Shown here piece by piece: positions 51,501 through 61,055 of a stretch of 64,000 nucleotides of DNA; position 1 is the stretch's first letter; every line of letters begins with the position of its first letter. The notes beneath the pieces are model-generated. The model did no database searches, was not told the DNA's origin, and saw nothing but the letters and a program-made list of their open reading frames with translations. The stretch covers positions 1 to 64,000 of the forward strand of contig NZ_BONO01000019.1 in assembly GCF_016862755.1 (NCBI RefSeq), given 5' to 3'. The translations under genes were made by a program, and so were the position numbers. Origin of the DNA: Cellulomonas pakistanensis (GTDB lineage Bacteria > Actinomycetota > Actinomycetes > Actinomycetales > Cellulomonadaceae).

Positions 51501-51872
51501 ATGGCGATCAGCATCATCGGTAAGGGCAAGTTCAAGGCCCGTCGGCGCCGCCACCTCCGGCTGCGCAAGAAGGTCGCCGGCACCGCCGCGCGTCCCCGCC
51601 TGGTCGTCACCCGGTCGAACCGCAACCTCGTCGCGCAGGTCGTCGACGACGCCGTGGGCCGCACCCTGGTCTCCGCCTCGACCCTCGAGGTGGACCTGCG
51701 TGCCGCCGAGGGCGACAAGACGGACAAGGCCCGTCGCGTCGGCGAGCTGATCGCCGAGCGCGCCAAGGCGGCCGGCATCGACGCGGTGGTCTTCGACCGC
51801 GGCGGCAACAAGTATCACGGACGGGTGGCCGCGGTCGCCGACGCCGCCCGCGAAGGCGGCCTGGCGCTGTGA
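51501..51872 (+). CDS. rplR: 50S ribosomal protein L18
   Basis: A 123-residue 5S rRNA-binding protein (E. coli 117) with a basic N-terminus ([26 protein letters not shown] in parts) and the ending [24 protein letters not shown]. The gene follows rplF after three bases. Confidence 0.98.
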   Translation: MAISIIGKGKFKARRRRHLRLRKKVAGTAARPRLVVTRSNRNLVAQVVDDAVGRTLVSASTLEVDLRAAEGDKTDKARRVGELIAERAKAAGIDAVVFDRGGNKYHGRVAAVADAAREGGLAL

Positions 51873-51909
51873 CGACGACCATTCCCGCACGGAAGAAGAG
51901 GATCCACTG

Positions 51910-52557
51910 ATGGCTGCTCCTCAGCGCAGCAACACGGGCGGAGCTCCCCAGGGCCAGGGCGGCGGTGACCGCCGCGACGGCGGTCGTCGCGACGGCCGCC
52001 GGGGCGACGCCGCCGAGAAGAGCGCGTTCCTCGAGCGCGTCGTCTCCATCAACCGCGTCGCCAAGGTCGTCAAGGGTGGCCGTCGCTTCAGCTTCACCGC
52101 CCTGGTCGTCGTCGGCGACGGCGACGGCACGGTCGGTGTCGGCTACGGCAAGGCCAAGGAGGTGCCCGCGGCGATCGCCAAGGGTGTCGAGGAGGCGAAG
52201 AAGAACTTCTTCCGCGTCCCCCGCATCCAGGGCACCATCACCCACCCCATCCAGGGTGAGGCCGCCGCCGGCGTCGTCTTCCTGCGCCCCGCGTCCCCGG
52301 GTACCGGCGTGATCGCCGGCGGTCCGGTGCGTGCGGTGCTCGAGTGCGCCGGCGTCCACGACATCCTGTCGAAGTCCCTCGGCTCCTCCAACGCGATCAA
52401 CATCGTGCACGCCACGGTCGCCGCGCTGAAGGGTCTCGAGGAGCCGGCCGCCGTCGCCGCGCGCCGTGGTCTGCCGCTCGAGCACGTCGCCCCGGCGTCG
52501 CTGCTCAAGGCGCAGGCCGCGGGTCGTGCCGCGAAGACGGAGAAGGTGGGTGCCTGA
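51910..52557 (+). CDS. rpsE: 30S ribosomal protein S5
   Basis: A 215-residue protein (E. coli 167) acting in decoding accuracy. A Gly/Arg/Asp-rich N-terminal extension of about 38 residues precedes the double-stranded RNA-binding fold ([32 protein letters not shown] in segments). A 20-residue Ala/Lys tail ends the protein. The stop codon overlaps the rpmD start. Confidence 0.97.
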   Translation: MAAPQRSNTGGAPQGQGGGDRRDGGRRDGRRGDAAEKSAFLERVVSINRVAKVVKGGRRFSFTALVVVGDGDGTVGVGYGKAKEVPAAIAKGVEEAKKNFFRVPRIQGTITHPIQGEAAAGVVFLRPASPGTGVIAGGPVRAVLECAGVHDILSKSLGSSNAINIVHATVAALKGLEEPAAVAARRGLPLEHVAPASLLKAQAAGRAAKTEKVGA

Positions 52558-52739
52558 TGGCCCGCCTCAAGGTGACCCAGACGAAGTCCGCCATCGGCGG
52601 CAAGCAGAACCAGCGCGACACGCTGCGCACCCTGGGCCTCAAGCGGATCGGCGACGTCGTCGTCAAGGAGGACCGTCCTGAGATCCGCGGCATGGTCAAG
52701 ACGGTGACGCACCTGGTCGCGGTCGAGGAGGTGGAGTGA
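52557..52739 (+). CDS. rpmD: 50S ribosomal protein L30
   Basis: A 60-residue protein (E. coli 59) with [25 protein letters not shown] and [20 protein letters not shown]. It overlaps the rpsE stop by one base and precedes rplO by two bases, so translation of the three is coupled. Confidence 0.97.
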   Translation: MARLKVTQTKSAIGGKQNQRDTLRTLGLKRIGDVVVKEDRPEIRGMVKTVTHLVAVEEVE

Positions 52740-52741
52740 CG

Positions 52742-53437
52742 ATGGCGGAGAAGGAGACCGAGAAGGTCGAGGAGACCGCTGCCGCGGCTCCCAAGGCCAC
52801 GCGCGCCAAGAAGGCGACGGCGACCGAGTCGTCCGCCGCCGAGAAGCCGGCCCGCAAGGCCCCGGCCCGCACGAGCAAGGCGAAGGCCGAGGCCGAGGCG
52901 GCTGCCGAGGAGAAGCCGGCTGCGAAGGCGAAGGCCCCGAAGGCCGCCGCCGCCAAGGCCGACAAGGCCGAGGCGAAGGCGACCGAGGGTGCCGGCGGCA
53001 CGCTCAAGGTGCACCACCTGCGTCCGGCCCCGGGTGCCAAGACCGCCAAGACCCGCGTGGGTCGTGGTGAGGCGTCCAAGGGCAAGACCGCCGGTCGCGG
53101 TACCAAGGGCACCAAGGCCCGGTACCAGGTGCCGGAGCGCTTCGAGGGCGGGCAGATGCCGCTGCACATGCGGCTGCCCAAGCTCCGCGGCTTCAAGAAC
53201 CCGTTCCGGGTCGAGTACCAGGTCGTGAACCTGGACAAGCTGTCGGCGCTGTACCCCGAGGGCGGCGACGTCACGGTGGCGGACCTCGTCGAGAAGGGCG
53301 CGGTCCGCAAGGGCCAGCCCGTCAAGGTGCTCGGCACCGGCGAGCTCACGGTCAAGCTGACCGTGGCCGTCGACGCGTACTCCGGCTCGGCCAAGGAGAA
53401 GATCCTGGCCGCCGGCGGCAGCGTCGCGCAGGACTGA
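52742..53437 (+). CDS. rplO: 50S ribosomal protein L15 with long N-terminal extension
   Basis: A 231-residue L15, against 144 in E. coli. The normal protein begins at about residue 87 ([30 protein letters not shown] in parts) and is complete. The first 85 residues are almost only Ala, Lys, Glu, Pro and Thr. The extension appears truly coding: its ATG sits two bases after the rpmD stop, and no start codon lies in frame near the normal L15 beginning. In structure L15 is buried in 23S rRNA, so the extension probably reaches outward or is processed. Followed by a strong terminator. Confidence 0.95.
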   Translation: MAEKETEKVEETAAAAPKATRAKKATATESSAAEKPARKAPARTSKAKAEAEAAAEEKPAAKAKAPKAAAAKADKAEAKATEGAGGTLKVHHLRPAPGAKTAKTRVGRGEASKGKTAGRGTKGTKARYQVPERFEGGQMPLHMRLPKLRGFKNPFRVEYQVVNLDKLSALYPEGGDVTVADLVEKGAVRKGQPVKVLGTGELTVKLTVAVDAYSGSAKEKILAAGGSVAQD

Positions 53438-53445
53438 CTCCCTGA

Positions 53446-53495
53446 CGAACGGGGTCGGCGAGGGCTCCACGCCCCGCCGGCCCCGTTCGGCTTTT
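53446..53495 (+). terminator. Intrinsic terminator after rplO
   Basis: CGAACGGGGTCGGCG and CGCCGGCCCCGTTCG (one G-T wobble) followed closely by CTTTT. It is one of the few terminators here with a T-run. It separates the ribosomal genes from secY. Confidence 0.85.
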
Positions 53496-53591
53496 CCGGG
53501 GGACCGGGACCGACCGCCGCGTCGGACTCGTCCCCCACGCGCCCCCGCCGCACGGCCGCGGGGCGATGCCCACCCTGCGGCGGAAGTCCGT

Positions 53592-53597
53592 TAGGGT
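53592..53597 (+). promoter_or_regulatory. Probable -10 of the secY operon
   Basis: TAGGGT lies about 105 bases before the secY start and beyond the rplO terminator. No clear -35 is visible. A GC-rich untranslated leader fills the rest of the 266-bp gap. Confidence 0.45.
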
Positions 53598-53703
53598 TCG
53601 GCAGGGCGTCGGGCGCTCCGAGCGCCCGGCCGACGGCGGACCGGCGCGCGAGAACCCGGCCGGTCACCACTCGACATCCCGCTTCGGCGGAGCAGGAGGA
53701 CAC

Positions 53704-54999
53704 GTGCTCAGCGCATTCGTGCGGGCGTTCAGGACACCCGACCTGCGGCGCAAGCTGCTGTTCACCGTCGGGATCATGGTGGTCTTCCGGGTCGGCTCGT
53801 TCCTGCCGACGCCGGGCGTGTCCTACCCGAACGTGCAGATCTGCATCGACCAGACCGAGTCCAACTCGCTGCTGGGCCTGGTGAACCTGTTCAGCGGCGG
53901 TGCGCTGCTGCAGCTGTCGGTGTTCGCGCTCGGGATCATGCCCTACATCACCGCGAGCATCATCATCCAGCTGCTGCGCGTGGTGATCCCGCGGTTCGAG
54001 GCCCTGCACAAGGAGGGCCAGTCCGGCACCGCGAAGCTCACGCAGTACACGCGGTACCTGACGATCGGCCTCGCGGTCCTGCAGTCGACGACCGTCATCA
54101 TCACGGCCCGCAACGGCCAGCTGTTCCCGGGCTGCGGCGTCGACGTGATCCCGGACGGCAGCATCACGACGACGCTGCTCATGATCATCACGATGACCGC
54201 GGGCACCGGGCTCATCATGTGGCTGGGCGAGCTCATCACCGAGCGCGGCGTCGGCAACGGCATGTCGCTGCTGATCTTCACCTCGATCGCCGCGTCCTTC
54301 CCGGGCGCCATGTGGTCGATCGCGGGCGGCTCCGGCGGCATCGGCGCGTTCCTCGTCGTCATGGCGATCATCGTCCTGGTGATCGCGCTGGTCGTCTTCG
54401 TCGAGCAGTCCCAGCGCCGGATCCCGGTGCAGTACGCCAAGCGCATGGTCGGCCGCCGCACCTACGGCGGGTCCTCGACCTACATCCCGATCAAGATCAA
54501 CATGGCCGGCGTCATCCCGGTGATCTTCGCGTCCTCGCTGCTGCAGGTCCCCGCGCTGCTCGCCGGCTTCGGCGACCAGACGGCCGGCTGGCGCGTGTGG
54601 GTCGCGAACAACCTCGCCGACCCGGGCGCCCCGCTGCACATCGCGCTGTACGTCGTGCTGATCATCTTCTTCTGCTACTTCTACACGGCGATCACGTTCA
54701 ACCCGGACGAGGTCGCGGACAACATGAAGCGGTACGGCGGGTTCATCCCCGGCATCCGCGCCGGCCGCCCGACGGCCGAGTACCTGGACTACGTGATCAC
54801 CCGCATCACCGCGCCCGGGTCCATCTACCTCGCGCTGGTCGCGCTGATCCCGACGATCGCCTTCATCGTCCTGGGCGTCGGCACGAACATCCCGTTCGGC
54901 GGCTCGTCGATCCTCATCGTCGTGGGCGTCGGCCTCGAGACGGTGAAGCAGATCCAGTCGCAGCTCGAGCAGCGCCACTACGAAGGGTTCCTCCGATGA
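53704..54999 (+). CDS. secY: Preprotein translocase subunit SecY
   Basis: A 431-residue protein with ten membrane helices forming the Sec channel (E. coli 443). It begins AFVRAFRTPDLRRKLLFTVGI and has the plug-region NLFSGGALLQLSVFALGIMPYITASIIIQLL in segments, and the cytoplasmic loop QRRIPVQYAKRMVGRR that contacts SecA and the ribosome. AGGAGGA lies before the GTG. The stop overlaps the adk start (ATGA). Confidence 0.98.
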   Translation: MLSAFVRAFRTPDLRRKLLFTVGIMVVFRVGSFLPTPGVSYPNVQICIDQTESNSLLGLVNLFSGGALLQLSVFALGIMPYITASIIIQLLRVVIPRFEALHKEGQSGTAKLTQYTRYLTIGLAVLQSTTVIITARNGQLFPGCGVDVIPDGSITTTLLMIITMTAGTGLIMWLGELITERGVGNGMSLLIFTSIAASFPGAMWSIAGGSGGIGAFLVVMAIIVLVIALVVFVEQSQRRIPVQYAKRMVGRRTYGGSSTYIPIKINMAGVIPVIFASSLLQVPALLAGFGDQTAGWRVWVANNLADPGAPLHIALYVVLIIFFCYFYTAITFNPDEVADNMKRYGGFIPGIRAGRPTAEYLDYVITRITAPGSIYLALVALIPTIAFIVLGVGTNIPFGGSSILIVVGVGLETVKQIQSQLEQRHYEGFLR

Positions 55000-55592
55000 G
55001 CTCCGCCTCCGGCTCCACCGCCCGTCTCGTCCTGCTGGGTCCCCCCGGGGCCGGCAAGGGCACCCAGGCCGCGCGCCTGGCCGAGCGGCTCGGCGTCCCG
55101 GCGATCTCGACCGGCGACATCTTCCGCGCCAACATCAAGGGCGGCACCGAGCTCGGCCGCACCGCGCAGGAGTACACGGCGCGCGGCGAGCTCGTCCCGG
55201 ACGAGGTCACCAACGCGATGGTGCGCGACCGGCTCGCGCAGCCGGACGCCGCGCAGGGCTTCCTGCTCGACGGCTACCCGCGCAACGTCGCCCAGGTCGG
55301 CGAGCTCGACGCGATCCTCACGGACGCCGGCCGCGCCCTGGACGCCGCGCTGGAGATCACGGCCGACGCGGACGTCGTCGTCGAGCGGCTGCTGAAGCGC
55401 GCCGAGATCGAGGGCCGCGCGGACGACACCGAGCCGGTGATCCGCCGCCGGCTGGACGTCTACGCGGAGCAGACGGCGCCCATCTCGGGCGTCTACGCCG
55501 AGCGCGGCCTGCTGGTGCGGGTCGACGGGATCGGCGAGGTCGACGAGGTGACCGAGCGCCTGCTCGGGGCCCTGGCCTCGCAGGTCGGCTGA
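54996..55592 (+). CDS. adk: Adenylate kinase, short (LID-less) form
   Basis: A 198-residue enzyme interconverting ATP, AMP and ADP. It has the P-loop LLGPPGAGKGTQ, STGDIFR and the AMP-site FLLDGYPRN. The zinc or LID insertion of the 214-residue E. coli enzyme is absent (KRAEIEGRADDTEPVIRRRL runs straight through), as in other actinobacteria. It overlaps secY by four bases and is followed by map after 14 bp. Confidence 0.97.
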   Translation: MSSASGSTARLVLLGPPGAGKGTQAARLAERLGVPAISTGDIFRANIKGGTELGRTAQEYTARGELVPDEVTNAMVRDRLAQPDAAQGFLLDGYPRNVAQVGELDAILTDAGRALDAALEITADADVVVERLLKRAEIEGRADDTEPVIRRRLDVYAEQTAPISGVYAERGLLVRVDGIGEVDEVTERLLGALASQVG

Positions 55593-55606
55593 CCGCGGGG
55601 GTCGTC

Positions 55607-56461
55607 GTGTTCGGACGCGAGAAGATCGAGCTCAAGACGCCGGAGCAGGTGCTGCTCATGCGGCGCGCCGGCCTCGTGGTCGCGGACGCCCTGGCGGCGG
55701 CCCGCGCGGCCGCGGTCCCGGGCGCCACGACGGCGGACCTGGACCGCGCCGCCGCCGCGGTGATCGCCGACGCCGGCGCGCAGCCGTCGTTCCTGGGGTA
55801 CCACGACTACCCGGCGACCATCTGCGTGTCGGTGAACGACGAGGTCGTGCACGGCATCCCGTCGGGCCGGGCCCTCGAGCCCGGCGACGTGGTGTCGATC
55901 GACTGCGGCGCCATCGTCGAGGGCTGGCACGGCGACTCGGCGCTCACCCTGGTGCTGCCCGAGGCCGACCCGGCCGACGTCGCGCTGGCCGAGCTGACCG
56001 AGCGGGCCATGTGGGACGGGATCGCCGCGCTCGCCGGCGAGGGCGGCGGCCTCGCCGACCGGCTCGCGGTGGTGGGCGACGCCGTGGAGGACGCGGTCGC
56101 GGCCACGGACCCGGCTCTGAACGGCGGCGTGCCGTTCGGCATCGTGCAGGACTACGTCGGGCACGGCATCGGCTCCGCCATGCACCAGCCGCCGGACGTG
56201 CTGAACTACCGCTCGCGGGACCGCGGGCCGAAGCTGCGCGCCGGCATGTGCCTGGCCGTCGAGCCGATGATCACCCGCGGCGGTCACGCCACCGAGGTGC
56301 TCGACGACGACTGGACGGTCGTGACGGCGGACGGCGCCCGCGCGGCGCACTGGGAGCACTCGGTCGCGCTGCACGACGGCGGCATCTGGGTGCTCACGGC
56401 CGTGGACGGCGGCGCCGCGGAGCTCGCGGCGCGCGGCGTGACGGTGGCGCCGCTCGGCTGA
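55607..56461 (+). CDS. map: Methionine aminopeptidase, type I
   Basis: A 284-residue metalloprotease removing the initiator methionine. The five metal ligands are recognisable: two Asp in [16 protein letters not shown], His in [12 protein letters not shown], Glu in [11 protein letters not shown] and Glu in [10 protein letters not shown]. There is no zinc-finger extension. GTG start after a GC-rich purine stretch; the gene follows adk by 14 bp. Confidence 0.97.
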   Translation: MFGREKIELKTPEQVLLMRRAGLVVADALAAARAAAVPGATTADLDRAAAAVIADAGAQPSFLGYHDYPATICVSVNDEVVHGIPSGRALEPGDVVSIDCGAIVEGWHGDSALTLVLPEADPADVALAELTERAMWDGIAALAGEGGGLADRLAVVGDAVEDAVAATDPALNGGVPFGIVQDYVGHGIGSAMHQPPDVLNYRSRDRGPKLRAGMCLAVEPMITRGGHATEVLDDDWTVVTADGARAAHWEHSVALHDGGIWVLTAVDGGAAELAARGVTVAPLG

Positions 56462-56596
56462 CGCCGCCCGCGCGCGGCGCCGCGCCGGACCCCGTCGCCG
56501 GGGCGCATCCGGGCCGCGGGGAAGAACCCGGCCGCCGGCGGCGTTGACGACGGCGTGCCCGGGGTCGGCGCGTCCGCTTGACGGAGCGCCACCGCG

Positions 56597-56626
56597 TTTC
56601 CTCGCGGGCGCCCGATGGCGTATGAT
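56597..56626 (+). promoter_or_regulatory. Promoter of infA-rpmJ-rpsM-rpsK
   Basis: A near-consensus TATGAT (56621-56626) with a weak TTTCCT 18 bases upstream, about 190 bases before infA. The remainder of the 356-bp gap after map holds GC-rich palindromic sequence (GCGCGGCGCCGCGC near 56470) that may end the secY-adk-map transcript, and an untranslated leader. Confidence 0.6.
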
Positions 56627-56817
56627 TGTCCGTTGGGTGTGCGCCCTCGCGCTGTCGCACGTCCCGTCCGAGCCCGACCGCACCGCGGTCGCGCGCGTAC
56701 GGGCCGCGCACCGGCGGGGACCGGGGCACGCCCACCACGTCCGAACCGCCCGCCGGCACCGCCGGGGGACGCGAGGGCGCGGAGATCGGCAGTTCAGGAC
56801 AAGAGTTAGCGGAGGAC

Positions 56818-57039
56818 ATGGCGAAGAAGGACGGTGTCATCGAGATCGAGGGCAGCGTGATCGAGGCTCTCCCGAACGCGATGTTCCGCGTGGAGCTGAG
56901 CAACGGTCACAAGGTGCTCGCCCACATCTCGGGCAAGATGCGCCAGCACTACATCCGGATCCTCCCGGAGGACCGGGTGGTGGTCGAGCTGAGCCCGTAC
57001 GACCTGTCCCGCGGGCGCATCGTCTACCGCTACAAGTAA
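56818..57039 (+). CDS. infA: Translation initiation factor IF-1
   Basis: A 73-residue OB-fold protein (E. coli 72) that occupies the A site during initiation. It starts [20 protein letters not shown] and ends [10 protein letters not shown], nearly invariant among bacteria. GGAGGA lies before the ATG. Confidence 0.98.
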   Translation: MAKKDGVIEIEGSVIEALPNAMFRVELSNGHKVLAHISGKMRQHYIRILPEDRVVVELSPYDLSRGRIVYRYK

Positions 57040-57113
57040 CCGACCGAACGAGCATCGCCGTCGGTCTGCTCCCCGAGAGGGGCCAGGCACATTCGGCGGC
57101 GGAGGAACAGGCC

Positions 57114-57227
57114 ATGAAGGTCAAGCCCAGCGTCAAGAAGATCTGCGACAAGTGCAAGGTGATCCGCCGGCACGGTCGCGTCCAGGTGATCTGCGAGAAC
57201 CTGCGCCACAAGCAGCGCCAGGGCTGA
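57114..57227 (+). CDS. rpmJ: 50S ribosomal protein L36, zinc-binding
   Basis: A 37-residue protein of the C+ type: [19 protein letters not shown] with a later Cys and His, the zinc ligands. GGAGGAA lies before the ATG. It stands 74 bp after infA, in the usual order infA-rpmJ-rpsM-rpsK. Confidence 0.98.
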   Translation: MKVKPSVKKICDKCKVIRRHGRVQVICENLRHKQRQG

Positions 57228-57427
57228 GTGCCCTGCCGCTCGGGACGCACCTGAGCAGCACACCCGCCGGACCCTGAGGGGCCGGCACCAGCGCATCGCC
57301 GAACCGGCAGCGCACCCGCACCGCGGGTCGCGACCGGTGAACCCCCGGCTCGGAGGCCGGGGCCCGCAGACCCGCGGGAGGACGGTGCGGCAGACCTCCG
57401 ATCGAAGTCCAAGGAGCCGAAAGGCAC

Positions 57428-57808
57428 ATGGCACGTCTTGTCGGCGTCGACCTCCCCCGCGAGAAGCGGCTCGAGATCGCGCTCACCTACATCTACGGCG
57501 TCGGCCGTACCCGCGCCCAGCAGACGCTGGCCGCGACCGGCATCAGCCCGGACCTCCGCGTGAAGGACCTGGACGACTCCCAGCTCGTCACCCTCCGCGA
57601 CTACCTCGAGGGCAACTTCAAGCTCGAGGGTGACCTCCGCCGCGAGGTCGCCGCTGACATCCGCCGCAAGGTCGAGATCGGCAGCTACGAGGGCCTGCGT
57701 CACCGCCGCGGCCTCCCGGTGCGCGGTCAGCGCACCAAGACCAACGCGCGTACCCGCAAGGGCCCGAAGCGCACCGTCGCCGGCAAGAAGAAGGCCGGCC
57801 GGAAGTAA
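57428..57808 (+). CDS. rpsM: 30S ribosomal protein S13
   Basis: A 126-residue head protein (E. coli 118) contacting P-site tRNA and S19. It begins [20 protein letters not shown], has [24 protein letters not shown] in parts, and a basic KKKAGRK tail. A 200-bp GC-rich spacer with small hairpins (for example CCCCGGC/GCCGGGG near 57345) separates it from rpmJ. Confidence 0.98.
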   Translation: MARLVGVDLPREKRLEIALTYIYGVGRTRAQQTLAATGISPDLRVKDLDDSQLVTLRDYLEGNFKLEGDLRREVAADIRRKVEIGSYEGLRHRRGLPVRGQRTKTNARTRKGPKRTVAGKKKAGRK

Positions 57809-57904
57809 CCCGCCCGCGGCCCGCCGGGCCTGTCGCACGACGACAGCCGCCCGCGCCGCGACGGGGCACCGACCTCACGACCAGCAGCGAGAGAGAACGA
57901 GCAG

Positions 57905-58306
57905 ATGCCTCCGAAGACCCGCAGTTCCGTGCGCAAGCCGCGCCGCAAGGAGAAGAAGAACGTCTCCCACGGCCAGGCGCACATCAAGAGCACGTTCAAC
58001 AACACCATCATCTCGATCACGGACCCCAGCGGCGCCGTGATCTCCTGGGCGTCGGGCGGCGACGTGGGCTTCAAGGGCTCGCGCAAGTCGACCCCGTACG
58101 CCGCGGGCATGGCCGCCGAGGCCGCTGCGCGCAAGGCCGCCGAGCACGGCATGAAGAAGGTCGACGTCTTCGTCAAGGGCCCGGGCTCCGGTCGTGAGAC
58201 CGCGATCCGCTCCCTGACCGCGGCCGGCCTCGAGGTCGGCTCGATCCAGGACGTGACGCCCCAGGCCCACAACGGCTGCCGTCCGCCGAAGCGCCGCCGC
58301 GTCTGA
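57905..58306 (+). CDS. rpsK: 30S ribosomal protein S11
   Basis: A 133-residue platform protein (E. coli 129). It has [20 protein letters not shown] and the C-terminal [19 protein letters not shown] strong hairpin 12 bases after the stop suggests that most transcripts end here; rpsD, which often follows, is absent. Confidence 0.98.
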   Translation: MPPKTRSSVRKPRRKEKKNVSHGQAHIKSTFNNTIISITDPSGAVISWASGGDVGFKGSRKSTPYAAGMAAEAAARKAAEHGMKKVDVFVKGPGSGRETAIRSLTAAGLEVGSIQDVTPQAHNGCRPPKRRRV

Positions 58307-58318
58307 CCCCTAGCCGGG

Positions 58319-58356
58319 CCGCCGCGGGCGGGGGAGCGATCCCCCGCCCGCGGCGG
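58319..58356 (+). terminator. GCGA-loop hairpin between rpsK and rpoA
   Basis: A perfect 17-bp stem (CCGCCGCGGGCGGGGGA and complement) capped by a GCGA tetraloop of the GNRA class. It splits the alpha operon and implies a separate promoter for rpoA-rplQ. TCATAT at 58417 is a weak candidate -10. Confidence 0.8.
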
Positions 58357-58451
58357 TGCCGGCCGGTCGCGCGGGTGGACCGAGACCCGCGTCGCCCTGC
58401 GAGTACCTGCGCTGCGTCATATGGCGGACGCACGCTGAGAGGAACCCCGAA

Positions 58452-59462
58452 GTGCTCATCGCACAGCGCCCCACCCTGACCGAAGAGGTCATCTCGGAGT
58501 ACCGCTCGCGGTTCTCCATCGAGCCGCTCGAGCCGGGCTTCGGCTACACGCTCGGCAACTCCCTGCGCCGGACCCTGCTGTCGTCCATCCCGGGCGCCGC
58601 CGTGACGAGCATCCGGATCGACGGCGTGCTGCACGAGTTCAGCACGGTGCCGGGCGTCAAGGAGGACGTCACCGAGATCATCCTCAACATCAAGAACCTC
58701 GTCGTCTCCTCGGAGAACGACGAGCCCGTCGTGATGTACCTGCGCAAGCAGGGTGCGGGTGACGTGACCGCCGCCGACATCGTCCCGCCGGCCGGCGTGG
58801 AGGTCCACAACACGGACCTGCACCTCGCGACGCTGAACGAGAAGGGCAAGCTCGAGATCGAGCTGACCGTCGAGCGTGGCCGCGGCTACGTGTCGGCGAA
58901 CCAGAACAAGTCGTTCGAGGCCGAGATCGGCCGCATCCCGGTCGACTCGATCTACTCGCCGGTCCTCAAGGTGACCTACAAGGTCGAGGCGACCCGCGTC
59001 GAGCAGCGCACCGACTTCGACAAGCTGATCGTCGACGTCGAGACCAAGCCGGCGATCAGCCCGCGCGACGCCCTGGCGTCCGCCGGCAAGACGCTGGTGG
59101 AGCTGTTCGGCCTCGCCCGCGAGCTGAACGTCGAGGCCGAGGGCATCGAGATCGGCCCGTCGCCGACCGACGCGGCCCTGGCCGCCGACCTGGCGCTCCC
59201 GATCGAGGACCTGCAGCTGACCATCCGGTCGTACAACTGCCTCAAGCGCGAGGGCATCCACTCGGTGGGCGAGCTCGTGGCGCGGTCCGAGGCCGACCTG
59301 CTCGACATCCGCAACTTCGGTGCGAAGTCGATCACCGAGGTCAAGGAGAAGCTGGCCGAGCTGAACCTGTCCCTCAAGGACAGCCCGCTCGACTTCGACC
59401 CCACCGCCGCCGCGTACTACGACGGCGACGAGGGCGACTTCACCGAGGACGAGCAGTACTGA
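58452..59462 (+). CDS. rpoA: DNA-directed RNA polymerase subunit alpha
   Basis: A 336-residue subunit (E. coli 329). The N-terminal assembly domain has [25 protein letters not shown]. After a linker, the C-terminal domain that contacts UP elements and activators reads [23 protein letters not shown]. The end is acidic ([15 protein letters not shown]). The GTG at 58452 follows GAGAGGA; the open frame continues upstream through the hairpin but is non-coding there. Confidence 0.98.
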   Translation: MLIAQRPTLTEEVISEYRSRFSIEPLEPGFGYTLGNSLRRTLLSSIPGAAVTSIRIDGVLHEFSTVPGVKEDVTEIILNIKNLVVSSENDEPVVMYLRKQGAGDVTAADIVPPAGVEVHNTDLHLATLNEKGKLEIELTVERGRGYVSANQNKSFEAEIGRIPVDSIYSPVLKVTYKVEATRVEQRTDFDKLIVDVETKPAISPRDALASAGKTLVELFGLARELNVEAEGIEIGPSPTDAALAADLALPIEDLQLTIRSYNCLKREGIHSVGELVARSEADLLDIRNFGAKSITEVKEKLAELNLSLKDSPLDFDPTAAAYYDGDEGDFTEDEQY

Positions 59463-59531
59463 TGCCGGGGAGGCCGGCGCGCTCGCGAGCGTGACCGGCC
59501 GGCCCATCACTGGAACCAAGGAGTAAAGACC

Positions 59532-60074
59532 ATGCCTACGCCCACCAAGGGTCCCCGGCTCGGTGGCGGCCCGGCGCACGAGCGGCTGATCCTGGCCAAC
59601 CTGGCCACGGCGCTGTTCGAGCACAAGCGCATCACGACGACCGAGGCCAAGGCGAAGCGCCTGCGCCCGCTCGCCGAGCGCCTGGTGACGTTCGCCAAGC
59701 GCGGCGACCTGCACGCCCGCCGCCGCGTCCTGACCGTCGTCCGCGACAAGTCGGTCGTCCACGAGCTGTTCGTGGAGATCGCCCCGCAGATGGCCGAGCG
59801 CCAGGGTGGCTACACCCGCATCACCAAGATCGGCCCCCGCAAGGGTGACAACGCGCCGATGGCCGTGATCGAGCTCGTGCTCGAGCCCGTCTCGCCGAAG
59901 CAGGCCGTCGTCCGCGAGGCCACCAAGGCCGCGCAGAAGGCGGCTCCGAAGGCCGAGGAGGCTCCCGCCGAGGAGACCACGGTCGAGGAGACCCCCGCCG
60001 AGGGGACCACGGAGGCCACCGACGCCCCCGAGGCCGAGGCCGCCGACACCAAGGACGAGGCCGACAAGGCCTGA
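59532..60074 (+). CDS. rplQ: 50S ribosomal protein L17 with C-terminal extension
   Basis: A 180-residue protein against 127 in E. coli. The normal part ([39 protein letters not shown] in segments) ends near residue 118. A Glu/Ala/Thr-rich acidic tail of about 60 residues follows, the opposite charge to the L15 extension. It lies 69 bp after rpoA and is the last gene of the ribosomal cluster. Confidence 0.97.
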   Translation: MPTPTKGPRLGGGPAHERLILANLATALFEHKRITTTEAKAKRLRPLAERLVTFAKRGDLHARRRVLTVVRDKSVVHELFVEIAPQMAERQGGYTRITKIGPRKGDNAPMAVIELVLEPVSPKQAVVREATKAAQKAAPKAEEAPAEETTVEETPAEGTTEATDAPEAEAADTKDEADKA

Positions 60075-60091
60075 CCTGACGTCAGCACCGG

Positions 60092-60135
60092 GAGGGCCCG
60101 GGTCCCGCGAGCACGCTCGCGGGACCCGGGCCCTC
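60092..60135 (+). terminator. Terminator after rplQ
   Basis: A perfect 20-bp stem (GAGGGCCCGGGTCCCGCGAG and complement) with a four-base loop CACG, 17 bases after the stop. It ends the ribosomal cluster. Confidence 0.9.
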
Positions 60136-60147
60136 TCGCGTGCCCCG

Positions 60148-60209
60148 GGGTGCACGAGACACCCCGCGGTGCCCTCCCTGTGGGTACCCCGGAGGTGTTT
60201 CGCGCACCC
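60148..60209. repeat. Intergenic palindromic repeat, copy E (degenerate)
   Basis: Arms of 27-28 bp that still share GGGTGC, CGA and ACACC but have diverged in the inner part (CCCCGCGGTGCCC on the left). It starts 12 bp after the rplQ terminator, the same placement as copies B and C. Confidence 0.65.
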
Positions 60210-60231
60210 CTGCGGGCGCGCCCGGCGTCGG

Positions 60232-60237
60232 TAGCGT
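60232..60237 (+). promoter_or_regulatory. -10 element, leaderless start of the hydrolase gene
   Basis: TAGCGT ends seven bases before the ATG at 60245, matching hexamer and distance at the glycosyltransferase gene. Confidence 0.55.
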
Positions 60238-60244
60238 GGCCCGC

Positions 60245-60985
60245 ATGGGCGTTCCGGTGGTGCTGGTGCACGGGCTGCGGACGTCCCGGACGATGTGGCG
60301 GGTGCAGGTCGAGGCGCTGCGCGCGTACGGCTGCCCGGCGCTCGCCGTCGACCTCCCCGGGCACGGGGAGCGTCGCGGGGAGCGGTTCACGCTCGACGGG
60401 GCGGTCGACGCCGTCGCGGACGGGGTGGACGCGCTCGGCGGGCGCGCGCTCGTCGTCGGGCTGTCGCTCGGCGGGTACGTCGGCATCGCGCACGCGGCGC
60501 GGCGCCCGGACCAGGTCGCGGGCCTCGTCGCGGCGGCCTGCTCGACCCGGCCGCTCGTCGCGCTGGTCGACGGGTGGACGATCCTCGCCCGGGGGATCGC
60601 GCGGCTGCCCGATGCGGGCGCCGGGCTGAACCAGGGCATGGTCGACCGGGTGCTGTCCGCCGAGGCCGCACGGGACGTGGCGGCGGGCGGGTTCGCGCTC
60701 GACGTCATGGACGACGTGCTGGGCGCGATGCGCGCCGCGACGCCGGTGGCGGACCTGGCCCGGGTCGCGGCGCCGGTGTGGCTGGTCAACGGCCGGTACG
60801 ACCACTTCCGGGGCGAGGAGCGGCGGTTCCTGCGGGCGTGCCGGGACGGGCGGCTCGTCGTGGTGCCGAGGGCCACGCACCTGGTGTCGCTGACCGCGCC
60901 CGTGGGGTTCACCCGGGCGGTGCTCGGGGCGGTCGACGCGGTGTCGGCGCGCGGCGACGGGGCGGCGAGTCCTCCACAGGGGTGA
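60245..60985 (+). CDS. Alpha/beta-fold hydrolase
   Basis: A 246-residue soluble hydrolase. It has the oxyanion VLVHGLRTSRTMW, the nucleophile elbow VGLSLGGYVG (Ser74), the acid NGRYDHFRG (probably Asp186) and the base RATHLVSL (His212). The size and DLPGHGERRG after strand 4 fit the esterase/lipase-like members. The substrate is unknown. The ATG is placed by TAGCGT seven bases upstream; the frame is open further upstream only through the palindromic repeat. It stands alone after the ribosomal cluster. Confidence 0.88.
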   Translation: MGVPVVLVHGLRTSRTMWRVQVEALRAYGCPALAVDLPGHGERRGERFTLDGAVDAVADGVDALGGRALVVGLSLGGYVGIAHAARRPDQVAGLVAAACSTRPLVALVDGWTILARGIARLPDAGAGLNQGMVDRVLSAEAARDVAAGGFALDVMDDVLGAMRAATPVADLARVAAPVWLVNGRYDHFRGEERRFLRACRDGRLVVVPRATHLVSLTAPVGFTRAVLGAVDAVSARGDGAASPPQG

Positions 60986-61043
60986 CGGCGCGCGTCGTCC
61001 CCAGGCGGCCGTCCGGCCGCGGTGGTGTGTCGGTGGTCGTCCG

Positions 61044-61049
61044 TACGGT
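61044..61049 (+). promoter_or_regulatory. -10 element, leaderless start of the HNH gene
   Basis: TACGGT ends six bases before the ATG at 61056, with no Shine-Dalgarno. Confidence 0.5.
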
Positions 61050-61055
61050 GGTGGT

